A stretch of 64,000 nucleotides of DNA from Clostridium massiliamazoniense (GCF_001403635.1 NZ_LN879466.1:124001-188000), one strand, 5' to 3'; counted from the first letter of the stretch, positions 1 to 9,107 are shown. The notes: a model not told the origin generated them from the sequence alone. Numbers and translations are program-made.

Positions 1-2
1 TT

Positions 3-638
3 AACCTAAGATTAGGAGTAAAGGCAGAAAAGCTTATAGTTGATGAAAATAATAATCCAAAAGCATTACTTCTAAACACAGGAGAAGAAGTTCCTTGTGA
101 GCTTATAGTTGTAGCAACAGGGGTTCGTTCTAATGTAGCATTCCTAGAAGATAGCAATGTAATTTGTGATAAATTTGGATTAATAATAACTCCAGATGGA
201 AAAACTAATATTGAAGATGTCTATGGAGCTGGAGATGTAACAGGAAGAAATCCAATATGGCCAACAGCTGTAAAGGAAGGAATAATAGCAGCTTCAAATA
301 TGTTAGGTGTAAAGCGTGAAATGACAGACTTCTTTGGAAGTAAAAATACAATGAACTTTGTTGGAATTGCAACACTATCTTTAGGAATGGTAGATGCACC
401 AGAAAATGAAGGTTATGAAGTTGAAATAGAAATGAATGAAAAAGGTTATAAAAAAATCATTCATAAAGAGGGAAAAATCTATGGAGCAATAATACAAGGA
501 GACTTATCTTACGCAGGTGTCTTAACTCAATTAATAAGAGAAAAAATAGACATCTCAAGAGTTAAAAAACCATTATTCAAAATAGATTATTCAGATTTCT
601 TTAATATAACAGAAAACTTAGAATATACTTATGAGTAA
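3..638 (+). CDS. NAD(P)/FAD-dependent oxidoreductase, C-terminal part (5' end outside window)
   Basis: The reading frame is already open at base 3 and runs to a stop at 638, giving the last 211 residues of a larger protein. A typical flavoprotein disulfide-reductase segment is visible: LIVVATGVRSN, then TNIEDVYGAGDV, which is the FAD-contacting GD motif before the dimerisation region. About 110 residues follow, matching the C-terminal region of NADH oxidase/nitrite-reductase-type oxidoreductases. The substrate cannot be told from this part. It stands just before moeA and the molybdenum hydroxylase island, so an electron-transfer role there is possible but unproven. The gene ends with a strong hairpin terminator. 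Confidence 0.8.
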   Translation, partial: NLRLGVKAEKLIVDENNNPKALLLNTGEEVPCELIVVATGVRSNVAFLEDSNVICDKFGLIITPDGKTNIEDVYGAGDVTGRNPIWPTAVKEGIIAASNMLGVKREMTDFFGSKNTMNFVGIATLSLGMVDAPENEGYEVEIEMNEKGYKKIIHKEGKIYGAIIQGDLSYAGVLTQLIREKIDISRVKKPLFKIDYSDFFNITENLEYTYE

Positions 639-644
639 AACCTA

Positions 645-672
645 GGGGGCTGTAGTAATCAGCCCCCATATT
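645..672 (+). terminator. Rho-independent terminator of the oxidoreductase gene
   Basis: GGGGGCTG (645-652) pairs with CAGCCCCC (660-667), followed by ATATTTTT. It lies directly after the stop codon at 638. Confidence 0.85.
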
Positions 673-692
673 TTTATACTATAATATATAAG

Positions 693-918
693 TAGCTGTC
701 GAGATAGTTATATAGGTGAAAAATGCAGTGACCGTTGAACTAGTAATTAGAATATCTTCATTTCTGATATAAAAGTTACGTGAAAAATTTCTAATGTTTG
801 AACGGAGTGAGTTTTAGAAATTTAGTAACTTTTATAGAAGAAATGTTAGAGATTCTTTACGTAGGTGAGTAGGTCACAAATGATACACCTATATGACTAT
901 CTAAAAGGCAGCGAGGAT
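693..918 (-). repeat. Dispersed palindromic element, copy R1 (inverted relative to R3)
   Basis: This stretch matches, in reverse complement and with scattered mismatches, the element at 63689-63932. Shared landmarks are GAGATAG(T/C)TATATAGG, TGACC(G/A)TTGAACTAGTA, a CGTGAAAAATTT core, TTCTTTACGTA and AAAAGGCAG. Its two ends are imperfect inverted repeats of each other, so the whole could fold into one long hairpin. The terminator-like outer hairpin seen in R3 and R4 is eroded here. The element stops just before the moeA ribosome binding site and creates a false upstream extension of the moeA frame. Confidence 0.8.
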
Positions 919-945
919 ATATTATATAAAAAAGGAGTGAGTGGG

Positions 946-2154
946 ATGATTTCATTAGAAGAGGCTAAGGCGTTGATTATAGATTCTGTTAAGGTACAGC
1001 AATGTGAAGAAGTTGATATTCTTGAGGGAAGAAGAAGAATTTTAGGGGAAGATATTGTGTCTCCTATAGATAGTCCTCCCTTTGATAGGTCACCTTTAGA
1101 TGGTTATGCTGTTAGGTCAGAGGATTTGAGTTTAGCAAGTGAGGGAAATCCTATAACTTTTAAAGTTATTGATAAGATTTATGCAGGATATGTTAGTTCT
1201 AAAACTATAGGTCCTTTTGAGGCTGTTAGAATTATGACAGGTGCTAAGTTACCAAATGGAGCAGATACTATTGTAAGACAGGAAGTTGTTGAAGTTTTAG
1301 ATGAGAACATTGTTAATATTTCTGTGAAACAGGAACATAATGAAAATGTTATTTTTAAAGGGGAAGATTTTAGAAAGGGAACTTTAATTCTTGAAAAAGG
1401 TGTTATGTTAAATTCTTCTGAGTTAACAGCTATTGCTTCCTTAGGTATAAGAAAAGTTAAGGTTTATAAAAAGCCTGTTGTGGCTATTATAACTACAGGT
1501 GATGAACTTCAAAATCCTGGTGAATCTTTAGGTGAAGGAAAAATTTATAATAGTAATAGAATTTTCTTAAAGACTAGACTAGAGGAACTTGGATGTGAGG
1601 CATTATTCTTCGATTCAGTATGTGATAGTGAGGAAAAAATAATTGAGCTAGTTAAAAAGGCAGAGGAACAAGCTGATATTTTAATTTCTACAGGTGGAGT
1701 ATCTGTTGGGGAAAAAGATATAGTACAAGAATCTGTTAAGAAAGTTGGTTATAAGGTTTTATTTTGGAAGGTTGATATAAAACCAGGTTCACCTATGTTT
1801 GCAGCTATAAGCCCTCAAAATAAGCTTTATGTAGGGCTCTCAGGAACTCCAGTAGCAGCAGCAACCACCTTTGAGCTTACAGTTAGAGGAGCAATAAGTA
1901 AAATGTTAGGTTCTAAGGAGTTAGAGCTTAAAGAAGTAGATGGAATATTACAAGATGAATTTCTTAAGATTTCAAAGAAAAGGAGATTTTTAAGAGTTTA
2001 TTTAGAAGAGAGCTATGAGAATAAAGTGTACATAAATAAGGCTTATCAAAGTCCAGGACAAATTCATACTATGTTAAATAGTAATGCTATATTAGAAGTT
2101 CCTAAATCAACTAAGCTAGAAAAAAATACAAAAGTTAAGCTATATAAATTATAA
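946..2154 (+). CDS. moeA: Molybdopterin molybdenumtransferase MoeA
   Basis: MoeA inserts molybdate into adenylylated molybdopterin to make active Moco in the cytoplasm. The 402-residue product has the normal length for the family. It shows the N-terminal motif PPFDRSPLDGYAVRS (about residues 45-60), RIMTGAKLPNGADTIV (about 100-115), and the MoCF core with ITTGDEL, STGGVSVGEKD and KPGSP, then GLSGTPVAAATTFEL. I chose the ATG at 946 because AGGAG lies at 933-937 with ideal spacing. The frame is open back to 865, but that part is repeat-element sequence and is not conserved MoeA. It opens the molybdenum island; a second, divergent MoeA-like gene lies at 30480. Confidence 0.93.
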   Translation: MISLEEAKALIIDSVKVQQCEEVDILEGRRRILGEDIVSPIDSPPFDRSPLDGYAVRSEDLSLASEGNPITFKVIDKIYAGYVSSKTIGPFEAVRIMTGAKLPNGADTIVRQEVVEVLDENIVNISVKQEHNENVIFKGEDFRKGTLILEKGVMLNSSELTAIASLGIRKVKVYKKPVVAIITTGDELQNPGESLGEGKIYNSNRIFLKTRLEELGCEALFFDSVCDSEEKIIELVKKAEEQADILISTGGVSVGEKDIVQESVKKVGYKVLFWKVDIKPGSPMFAAISPQNKLYVGLSGTPVAAATTFELTVRGAISKMLGSKELELKEVDGILQDEFLKISKKRRFLRVYLEESYENKVYINKAYQSPGQIHTMLNSNAILEVPKSTKLEKNTKVKLYKL

Positions 2155-2180
2155 AGTTTATAATAAAAACATTGAGGAAA

Positions 2181-2214
2181 TTATCAATATGATAAATAAT
2201 TATTATATTGATAA
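2181..2214. promoter_or_regulatory. Tandem 15-bp palindromes, candidate activator sites; also hairpin after moeA
   Basis: TTATCAATATGATAA (2181-2195) and TTATTATATTGATAA (2200-2214) have centres 19 bp apart. The same paired motif recurs about 100 bp upstream of both sigma-54 promoters at 6581 and 14457. Because the two halves are also complementary and are followed by TTTTTT, this copy can act as the moeA terminator. No sigma-54 promoter was seen between it and the activator gene at 2422, so autoregulation is only a possibility. Confidence 0.6.
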
Positions 2215-2334
2215 TTTTTTATGTTTAAACTTATAGGCTTTTTTTATTGATAAATTTTTGTTAAAGTTAATATCATACTATATCTAATGATAAAAGTTGT
2301 TATAACTTTATTAAAATACTTTATTTGTTATAAA

Positions 2335-2364
2335 TAGACAAATGATTTGTGAAAATATTATAAT
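2335..2364 (+). promoter_or_regulatory. Candidate sigma-70 promoter of the sigma-54 activator gene
   Basis: TAGACA (2335-2340), an 18-bp spacer and TATAAT (2359-2364) precede the ATG at 2422 by about 58 bases. The -10 box is perfect and the -35 is one base off TTGACA. Confidence 0.55.
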
Positions 2365-2421
2365 ATATTAGAAAAATATGAATAAATATAAGTTCTAAAT
2401 TTAAGAAATGGAAGGTTTTTT

Positions 2422-4158
2422 ATGGATAATAGAGGGAAATTTTCTTTTTTAAAGCAAATACAAAGTTATGTTATAAAATACTCTAATGTAATATCTGAGG
2501 TTTTGAATATAGATATAGAGATTGTTGATAATAATTTAGTAAGAATTGCAGGAACAGGGGTTTATAGTTCACAAATAGATAGACAATGCGAAGGCGTATC
2601 TTATAAAAGTGTTATGAAAACTGGAGAACATAAAATAATTTTAGATCCAATAAATGATGAATGTTGTAAGATATGCAAGTTACATTCATCATGTAAAGAG
2701 GTCTTAGAAATAGCTACTCCTATATTTTATGAAGGAGAAATAATAGGAGTAATAGGATTAATTTGTTTTGATATAGTGCAAAAAAATAGAATACTAAAAA
2801 ATGTAGAAGAGAACCTAAGATTTTTGGATAATATATCTGAACTAATAAGTTCTAAGGTTTATGAAGAATTCAAAGTTAAAAATGAAGGAGACTTTTTATT
2901 AATTTTAGATAAATTTATAAAAAATGTTGATACTGGAGTTGTAATCTTAACTGATGAAAATAAAATATATGATTTAAATGAAATGGCTATAAAGCAATTA
3001 ACATTGCTTGAGGGAAAAAATTTCTTTTATAATCAAGCTTTAATAAAGAGTAGCTATTTTGATATGAATAAATATAAGAATAAAGGAACAGAAATATATA
3101 TTAATATAGGTAAGTATAAAAGTATTTTTGTTTTTGATAGTAAAAAAGAAAAGGTCGATGGAAAAAGTAAGATAGATGAAGATAAGAAACTATTTGGTGT
3201 AGATAGAATAATAGGTAATTCACAACCTATGAGAGAAATAAAAAGTAGGGTTCAGAGAATAGCAGATTCAACTTCAACTGTTTTAATAACAGGAGAAAGT
3301 GGAACAGGAAAAGAAGTTTTAGCAAAAGCTATACATGAATCTAGTGATAGAAAAGATAAGCCTTTTATAGCTATTAACTGTGCAGCTATTCCAGAAAGTT
3401 TATTAGAAAGTGAACTTTTGGGTTATGAAAAAGGTGCTTTTAGTGGAGCAAGTTCTCAAGGAAGAGTAGGTAAATTTGAACTTGCAAATAAGGGAATTAT
3501 ATTTCTAGATGAAATAGGAGATATGCCACTTCATTTACAAGCAAAAATTTTAAGAGTAATTCAAGATAGAAGATGTATAAGAATAGGTTCAAATAAGGTT
3601 ATTGAATTAGATATAAGAATAATTGCAGCAACGAATAAAAATTTAAGAAAACTAGTAGAAGAAGGTAAATTTAGAGAAGACTTATATTATAGATTAAATG
3701 TTATTCCTATGGAATTGCCTCCATTAAGAGAGAGACAAGGTGATGTATTACTTTTGATGAATAATTTCATGGAAAAGTATAGTAAAAATTTAAAGATAGA
3801 AAAAAAAGAAATAGCACCTAAAGTTTTGAAAAAAATGGAGAAGTATAATTGGCCGGGAAATATAAGAGAACTTGAAAACTGTGTGGAGTACATGGTTAAT
3901 ATATCTAAATGTGAAGATATAATAAATGAAGAGTTTTTACCTGAAGCTATAAAAAATTATAATAAGGTTTCGGAAATATCAACTTTAGTAAATGATGAAT
4001 TAACATTAAATCAATTAGAGAAAAAATATATAGAGTTAATGATAGACAAGTACGGAAATGATTTAAAGGCTAAAAAGATAATAGCTGATAAATTAGGCAT
4101 TGGTATTGCAACTTTATATAGAAAGATAGATAAGGAAAAAACAACTAAAGAACTTTAA
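2422..4158 (+). CDS. Sigma-54-dependent transcriptional activator (NtrC-type AAA+, Fis-type HTH)
   Basis: The 578-residue protein activates sigma-54 RNA polymerase from upstream DNA sites. Its AAA+ core has Walker A GESGTGKE (about 291-298), the sigma-54 contact loop GAFSGA (338-343; serine replaces the usual threonine) and Walker B FLDEIGD (361-367). The C-terminal 50 residues look like a Fis-type helix-turn-helix. The N-terminal sensor is unusual, with a cysteine cluster at C56, C81, C82, C85 and C91 inside a GAF-like segment, then a PAS-like segment at about 165-240. The cysteines may bind a metal, an Fe-S cluster or a redox signal (inference). Two sigma-54 promoters with shared upstream palindromes lie downstream in this window (6581 and 14457), so this is the likely local regulator of the purine operons. 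Confidence 0.9.
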   Translation: MDNRGKFSFLKQIQSYVIKYSNVISEVLNIDIEIVDNNLVRIAGTGVYSSQIDRQCEGVSYKSVMKTGEHKIILDPINDECCKICKLHSSCKEVLEIATPIFYEGEIIGVIGLICFDIVQKNRILKNVEENLRFLDNISELISSKVYEEFKVKNEGDFLLILDKFIKNVDTGVVILTDENKIYDLNEMAIKQLTLLEGKNFFYNQALIKSSYFDMNKYKNKGTEIYINIGKYKSIFVFDSKKEKVDGKSKIDEDKKLFGVDRIIGNSQPMREIKSRVQRIADSTSTVLITGESGTGKEVLAKAIHESSDRKDKPFIAINCAAIPESLLESELLGYEKGAFSGASSQGRVGKFELANKGIIFLDEIGDMPLHLQAKILRVIQDRRCIRIGSNKVIELDIRIIAATNKNLRKLVEEGKFREDLYYRLNVIPMELPPLRERQGDVLLLMNNFMEKYSKNLKIEKKEIAPKVLKKMEKYNWPGNIRELENCVEYMVNISKCEDIINEEFLPEAIKNYNKVSEISTLVNDELTLNQLEKKYIELMIDKYGNDLKAKKIIADKLGIGIATLYRKIDKEKTTKEL

Positions 4159-4302
4159 AGAGAATTGAGATATTATAATGGAAATAATTATATTATTTTA
4201 TGGTTTTAAATATAAAAAACTTAGAAAAAGTTATAAAATTTAATTAAAAAATATTACTAACTATAACCTTAATTTTAAATTAAAATTTTATTATTTTTTC
4301 GA
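4159..4302. other. AT-rich spacer without a gene
   Basis: The space between the activator stop and the T-box promoter shows no open frame, clear hairpin terminator or recognised site. With the T-box leader it makes a 730-base gene-free stretch. Confidence 0.6.
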
Positions 4303-4331
4303 TTGACTTTTATAAATACGTAATATATAAT
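4303..4331 (+). promoter_or_regulatory. Promoter of the T-box leader and permease
   Basis: TTGACT (4303-4308), a 17-bp spacer and TATAAT (4326-4331) form a near-consensus sigma-70 promoter. It lies just upstream of the T-box leader. Confidence 0.75.
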
Positions 4332-4344
4332 ACATCTAAAAAGA

Positions 4345-4633
4345 AAAAGACGTTGATTAGGAAAAGTAATTGTTCACTGTATTTTCAGAGAGTGCTTGGT
4401 TGGTGAAAAAGCATAGTACACTTCAATGAAAATCACCTATGAGTTGGTAGCTGAAAAGGTTTCTTATTAAGTTTACACGTTAGCTCGCGTTAAGAGATAG
4501 GATATGTTGGTATCTGAAATTACAATCAATATACTTTATACTTTTGAAAGAATATTAAATTTATATATTGGTTATTCACCATGGGTGGTTTATCGAGTTT
4601 ATTACTCGTCCTATTGTAGGACGAGTTTTTTTT
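4345..4633 (+). promoter_or_regulatory. T-box riboswitch leader with terminator
   Basis: Stem I hallmarks are visible: AGAGAG at about 4387 followed by TTGGTGAAAA, then CACC..GAG..CTGAAA on the 3' side. The T-box core GGGTGGT lies at 4583-4589. It is followed by a terminator: ACTCGTCCT (4604-4612) pairs with AGGACGAGT (4618-4626) before a run of T. Such leaders read the charging state of one tRNA and permit readthrough when it is uncharged. The specifier lies within TTGGTAG (4444-4450). GTA (Val) or GGT (Gly) are candidates and I cannot decide between them. The controlled gene is the permease at 4889. Confidence 0.88.
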
Positions 4634-4888
4634 ATTCTAAAAATTTTTATTTTCATATATTTAATAAGACAATTACTTTTAAAAGGAGGTTAAATTTATA
4701 AATATTTGTTTTGGTTTTAGTAGTTAGATTAATTAAGTTATTCTTATTGATGACATATGAAAATATTAATTTATATATTAAAATTCACCTTTATTTATTA
4801 AGTAAGATAATCATAAAAACTAGATAAATAAGTGGTTATAGAATTCCAAAGCAATTTAGTTAAATATTTAAACAAAGGAGGAAGTACT

Positions 4889-6214
4889 GTGAATAACAAT
4901 TTAAGTAAAACAATAACATTTTGGACAGCTTTATCTACAGTAATTGGGCTTGTAATAGGTTCTGGTGTATTTTTCATGCCTCAACAAATTTTTAAAGCTA
5001 CAGGTGGGTCACCCGGATTAGGTATTTTTGCTTGGATATTAGGGGGAGTTATAACTATTGCTGCAGGATTAACTGCTACAGAAATATCAGCTTTATTTCC
5101 TGAAACTGGTGGTATGATGGTTTATATGAGGGAAATTTATGGTGAAAAACTTTCATATTTAACAGCATGGATGCAAACAATTTTATATTTTCCTAGTGTT
5201 ATTGCTGCTCTTGCTATATTGTTTGCTGAGCAAGCATGTATAGTAATTAATTGTCCTAGCTTAAAAATTCCAATCGCCATAAGTATAATTATATTTATAG
5301 TAATTTTAAATCTTTTTGGTTCCAAAACAGGAGGATTTGTTCAAATCATTTCTACCTTAGGGAAACTTATTCCTATTATTCTTATAATAGCTTTTGGATT
5401 TATTAAAAGTAAGCATGGATCACATATAATGACACCATTTTTAGGACATAATCTTAATTTTGTTTCAGTACTTGGTCAAGTCCTAGTTGCAACACTTTTT
5501 GCTTATGATGGTTGGATATATGTAGGTAATATCGCTGGTGAAATGAAAAATCCTAAAAAAGATCTTCCAACTGCTATAATTGGTGGACTTATGATAATAA
5601 TGGCGATTTACATAGCTATTAATATAGCTTTTGTACTTGTAGTTCCTGCTAAAGATTTAGCAGCTAGTAGTACACCAGCTTCATTAGTAGCACAAAAATT
5701 ATTTGGGAATATTGGTGCTCAAATTATAAATATAGGTATATTAATATCTATTCTTGGAACATTAAATGGATATATTTTGACAGCTCCTAGAGTACCTTTT
5801 GCTCTTGCATGTACTGGACTTTTACCATTTAGTAAAACTTTTTCAAAATTAAATAAGAAGAATGTTCCAGCTAATGTTACATGGCTTATAGCAATTCTAG
5901 CAATTTTATATACTCTAAGTGGTCAATTTAGTCTTTTAAGCAACTTTTCAATCTTTACTATATGGATCTTTTATTCATTAATATTTATTGGAGTGTTTAA
6001 GTTAAGAAAGGAAAGGCCGGAAATGAATAGACCTTATAAAGTTATTGGATATCCTATTATTCCTTTTATAGCTATACTTGGTGGTGTATTTGTTATAATA
6101 AATCAATTGTTTATGTGTGGAGTTAAAACAAGTTTAATTGCTCTTGGAGGACTTATTATAACACTTATGGGAATTCCTTTATATAGTTATATGTTAAAAA
6201 GAAAAAGAGTTTAA
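4889..6214 (+). CDS. APC-family amino acid permease
   Basis: This 441-residue integral membrane protein has about twelve hydrophobic segments. The APC signature is near the N-terminus: TVIGLVIGSGVFFMPQQIF, with the GSG-type unwound helix. Further on are ALFPETGGMMVYMREIYG and FAYDGWIYVGNIAGEMKNP. It probably imports or exchanges an amino acid. I prefer the GTG start at 4889 because AAAGGAGG (4874-4881) sits 7 bases ahead; the frame extends to a GTG at 4832 without a good site. The upstream T-box implies that expression rises when one aminoacyl-tRNA is scarce, so the substrate is probably that amino acid. A terminator follows the gene. Confidence 0.9.
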   Translation: MNNNLSKTITFWTALSTVIGLVIGSGVFFMPQQIFKATGGSPGLGIFAWILGGVITIAAGLTATEISALFPETGGMMVYMREIYGEKLSYLTAWMQTILYFPSVIAALAILFAEQACIVINCPSLKIPIAISIIIFIVILNLFGSKTGGFVQIISTLGKLIPIILIIAFGFIKSKHGSHIMTPFLGHNLNFVSVLGQVLVATLFAYDGWIYVGNIAGEMKNPKKDLPTAIIGGLMIIMAIYIAINIAFVLVVPAKDLAASSTPASLVAQKLFGNIGAQIINIGILISILGTLNGYILTAPRVPFALACTGLLPFSKTFSKLNKKNVPANVTWLIAILAILYTLSGQFSLLSNFSIFTIWIFYSLIFIGVFKLRKERPEMNRPYKVIGYPIIPFIAILGGVFVIINQLFMCGVKTSLIALGGLIITLMGIPLYSYMLKRKRV

Positions 6215-6234
6215 ATATTGTGATTAGAATAAAA

Positions 6235-6268
6235 AATAATGCTACTTTTTAAAAGTAGCATTATTTTT
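6235..6268 (+). terminator. Terminator of the permease gene
   Basis: AATAATGCTACTTTT pairs with AAAAGTAGCATTATT, followed by T-rich sequence. Confidence 0.85.
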
Positions 6269-6457
6269 ATTAGTAAATTAAGTAATTTTAATAAATTTAG
6301 AAGTGAAATTCAAAGAAATTAAAATTTTAAAATTTCTGATTTAAAAATTTTTTATTAAATTGTGAATAAAGAAAAATAATTATATTTTAAAATATCAAAA
6401 TAATAAATTTCTATAAAATATAAAATAAAATGGATGTAAACTTAGTAAATAAGCTAA

Positions 6458-6491
6458 TTATCATATCGATAAAAATTTATCAATATGATAA
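6458..6491. promoter_or_regulatory. Tandem palindromes: candidate upstream activator sites for the dpaL operon
   Basis: TTATCATATCGATAA (6458-6472) and TTATCAATATGATAA (6477-6491) have centres 19 bp apart. They lie about 107 bp upstream of the -24 element at 6582, the usual distance for an activator that loops to sigma-54 polymerase. The whole can also form a hairpin. The rest of the gene-free stretch 6269-6650 holds only AT-rich sequence and the promoter at 6581. Confidence 0.72.
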
Positions 6492-6580
6492 TTAGCTTAT
6501 TTTTTTACTTTTATAAGTTCAAAATAGGCTCATAAAAAACTAAAAAATCAATTAAAATCAATTTTTTGTGAATAAAATTT

Positions 6581-6595
6581 TGGCTTTTAAATTGC
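6581..6595 (+). promoter_or_regulatory. Sigma-54 (-24/-12) promoter of the dpaL operon
   Basis: TGGCTTTTAAATTGC matches the TGGC-N7-TTGC pattern, with the GG and GC doublets 12 bp apart. It lies 56 bases before the dpaL start at 6651. The combination with paired palindromes about 100 bp upstream is repeated at 14457. Confidence 0.8.
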
Positions 6596-6650
6596 TATAG
6601 ATAATTATATAAAAAATTAAATGAGATTTTTTTAGAAGGAGTATGTTGAT

Positions 6651-7868
6651 ATGGAAAAAATAAAATGGAAAATGAATACAATGAAACCTAGCGACAAAGA
6701 AGCTTCTATCTCTTATTTAACAAAAGAAGAAGTGAGTAAAGCAAGAAGATTCCATGAAAGTATTGATGGATATGAAAAAACACCATTAGTTAAATTAGAT
6801 AATTTAGCAAAGCATATAGGAATCAAAGGTTTATATGTAAAAGATGAATCTTATAGATTTGGATTAAATGCTTTTAAAGTATTAGGTGGATCTTATTGCA
6901 TGGCTAGATACTTAGCAAAAAGATTAGGAAGAGAAAATGAAGAAATGACTTATAAAGAGTTAATTTCAAAAGAAGTTAAAGATAAATTAGGAGATGTTAC
7001 TTTCTATACAGCTACAGATGGTAACCACGGAAGAGGAGTTGCTTGGACAGCTAACAAGTTAAATCAAAAATCAGTTGTTTTAATGCCAAAAGGTTCATCA
7101 TTAACAAGACTTAACAACATTAAAGCAGAAGGTGCTGATGCTTCAATAACAGATTTAAATTATGATGATGCTGTTAGATTAGCTAATAAATATGCTGAAG
7201 AAAACGGTGGAGTAATGGTTCAAGATACAGCTTGGGAAGGTTATGTTGACATTCCAACTAACATCATGCAAGGATATGGAACAATGGCTTTAGAAGCTAT
7301 AGAACAATTAGAAGCATATGGAGTTAAAAGACCAACTCACATATTTGTACAAGCTGGTGTTGGTTCATTAGCAGGTGGAATTCAAGGTGTATTTGCTAAT
7401 GTATTTAAAGGTAATTGTCCAATAACAACAGTAGTTGAAGCTAACTTAGCAGATTGTTACTACAAATCAGCAATAGCTGATGATGGTAAGGCTAGATTCG
7501 TTGGTGGAGATATGAATACAGTAATGGCTGGTCTTGCTTGTGGAGAACCTAACATATTAGGATTTGAAGTTCTTAAAAATTATGCAAGTTGCTTTATTTC
7601 ATGTCCTGATTGGGTTTCAACTAAAGGTATGAGAATCTTAGGAGCTCCAATGAAAGGTGATAAACAAGTAATTTCTGGAGAATCAGGTTCAGTTACTAGT
7701 GCTACAGTATTTGAAATAATGACAAACCCAGAATTAGCAGACTTAAGAAGACAATTAAAATTAGATGAAAATTCAGAAGTTTTAGTATTTAGTACAGAGG
7801 GAGATACTGACCCAGATAAATTCAAAGATATAGTTTGGAATGGATTAATCACAGAGTATGATAAATAA
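6651..7868 (+). CDS. dpaL: Diaminopropionate ammonia-lyase (DpaL/YgeX)
   Basis: This PLP enzyme splits 2,3-diaminopropionate into pyruvate and two ammonia. The 405-residue length fits the family. The PLP lysine is K76 in GLNAFKVLGGSY; TDGNHGRGVAW (about 123-133) and a glycine-rich phosphate loop GVGSLAGGIQG (about 236-246) follow. It is first in a sigma-54-driven operon with ygeY, an amidohydrolase, a PreA-like protein and ridA. In gut bacteria ygeX belongs to gene sets linked to anaerobic purine/urate breakdown, in which diaminopropionate is thought to be a late intermediate. A strong AAGGAG site precedes the start. Confidence 0.95.
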   Translation: MEKIKWKMNTMKPSDKEASISYLTKEEVSKARRFHESIDGYEKTPLVKLDNLAKHIGIKGLYVKDESYRFGLNAFKVLGGSYCMARYLAKRLGRENEEMTYKELISKEVKDKLGDVTFYTATDGNHGRGVAWTANKLNQKSVVLMPKGSSLTRLNNIKAEGADASITDLNYDDAVRLANKYAEENGGVMVQDTAWEGYVDIPTNIMQGYGTMALEAIEQLEAYGVKRPTHIFVQAGVGSLAGGIQGVFANVFKGNCPITTVVEANLADCYYKSAIADDGKARFVGGDMNTVMAGLACGEPNILGFEVLKNYASCFISCPDWVSTKGMRILGAPMKGDKQVISGESGSVTSATVFEIMTNPELADLRRQLKLDENSEVLVFSTEGDTDPDKFKDIVWNGLITEYDK

Positions 7869-7919
7869 ACTAAGATTTAATTCAGATAAAAAATAGATGT
7901 ATTTTAGGAGGATGTTAAT

Positions 7920-9107
7920 ATGTTAAGCCAAGAACGTAAAAATGAAGTTGTTGATATTTGTAGAGAGCTAATTAGTCATTACACAGTTTCAGGAAATGAA
8001 AAAGGTGTAGTTGATGCTATAAAAGGTAGATTTGAAAAAATGGGATTTGATGATGTTCAAATAGATAAATATGGTAATGTTATAGGTCACATAAAAGGTA
8101 GCAAACCAGGTAAAAAAATATTATTAGATGGACATATAGATACAGTACCTGTTCCAGATAAAACTCAATGGAAACATGATCCATTTGCTGGAGAAATAGT
8201 AGATGGAAAAATATACGGAAGAGGAACTTCAGATATGAAGGGACAAGTTAGTGCTATGATAGCAGCTGCATCTTACTTTGCTAAAGATATGAACAAAGAC
8301 TTTGCAGGTGATATCTATGTTGCTGGTGTAGTTCAAGAAGAATTATTTGAAGGAGTTTCAGCTAGAGAAATAAGTAAAAATGTAAAACCAGATTACGTTA
8401 TAATTGGTGAATCTTCAGAATTAAACCTTAAAATCGGACAAAGAGGTAGAGCTGAAATAGTAGTAGAAAGTTACGGTAAACCAGCTCACTCAGCTAACCC
8501 AGAAAAAGGTATAAACGCAGTTTATAAAATGTCTAAGTTTATAGAAAAGGTTCAAAATATAGAAACAGTAGTACATCCTAAATTAGGAAAAGGTATTTTA
8601 GTTTTAACTGATATAAAATCAACACCATACCCAGGTTCATCAGTAGTTCCTTCATATTGTAAAGCTACATTTGATAGAAGACTTTTAGTTGGAGAAACTT
8701 TAGAATCTGTTATAGCTCCAGTTAAAAAATTAGCAGAAGATTTAATGAAAGAAGATCCAGAAATGAAAATAGAAGTTTCATATGCAAAAGGTAAAGAAAC
8801 TTGCTATACAGGTGAAACAATTGAAGCTGAAAGATTCTTCCCAGGTTGGTTATATGATGAAAATGATGAGTTTGTACAAGCTGCATATAAAGGATTAAAA
8901 TCAGCTGGAATAAACCCAGAAATAACAGAATACTCATTCTGTACTAATGGTTCACATTATGCTGGAGAAGCTGGAATTAAAACTATAGGATTTGGTCCTT
9001 CTAAGGAAAATTTAGCTCATACAATAGATGAGTATATCGAAGTAGAACAATTACACAAAGGTGTAGAAGGATACTATGGAATATTAAAATCAGTTTACAA
9101 CAAATAA
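7920..9107 (+). CDS. ygeY: YgeY family selenium-metabolism-linked M20 hydrolase
   Basis: This 395-residue metallohydrolase belongs to the ArgE/DapE/M20 type. Metal-binding motifs are LLDGHIDTVPVPD (H72, D74), GRGTSDMKGQ (D105), the catalytic QEELFEG and GESSELN. A dimerisation lid domain is inserted at about 180-295. YgeY proteins occur almost only with selenium-dependent molybdenum hydroxylase genes. A role in hydrolysing an N-acyl or carbamoyl intermediate made during purine-ring breakdown, before DpaL acts, is inferred. It follows dpaL by 51 bases with an AGGAGG site and is clearly co-transcribed. Confidence 0.92.
   Translation: MLSQERKNEVVDICRELISHYTVSGNEKGVVDAIKGRFEKMGFDDVQIDKYGNVIGHIKGSKPGKKILLDGHIDTVPVPDKTQWKHDPFAGEIVDGKIYGRGTSDMKGQVSAMIAAASYFAKDMNKDFAGDIYVAGVVQEELFEGVSAREISKNVKPDYVIIGESSELNLKIGQRGRAEIVVESYGKPAHSANPEKGINAVYKMSKFIEKVQNIETVVHPKLGKGILVLTDIKSTPYPGSSVVPSYCKATFDRRLLVGETLESVIAPVKKLAEDLMKEDPEMKIEVSYAKGKETCYTGETIEAERFFPGWLYDENDEFVQAAYKGLKSAGINPEITEYSFCTNGSHYAGEAGIKTIGFGPSKENLAHTIDEYIEVEQLHKGVEGYYGILKSVYNK

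Noticed and set aside
865-945. In-frame upstream extension of moeA
   Set aside because: It is composed of repeat element R1 and has no ribosome site; the ATG at 946 has an ideal AGGAG.
4504-4701. Open frame of 65 codons inside the T-box region
   Set aside because: It overlaps the T-box core and terminator, has odd composition and no ribosome binding site.
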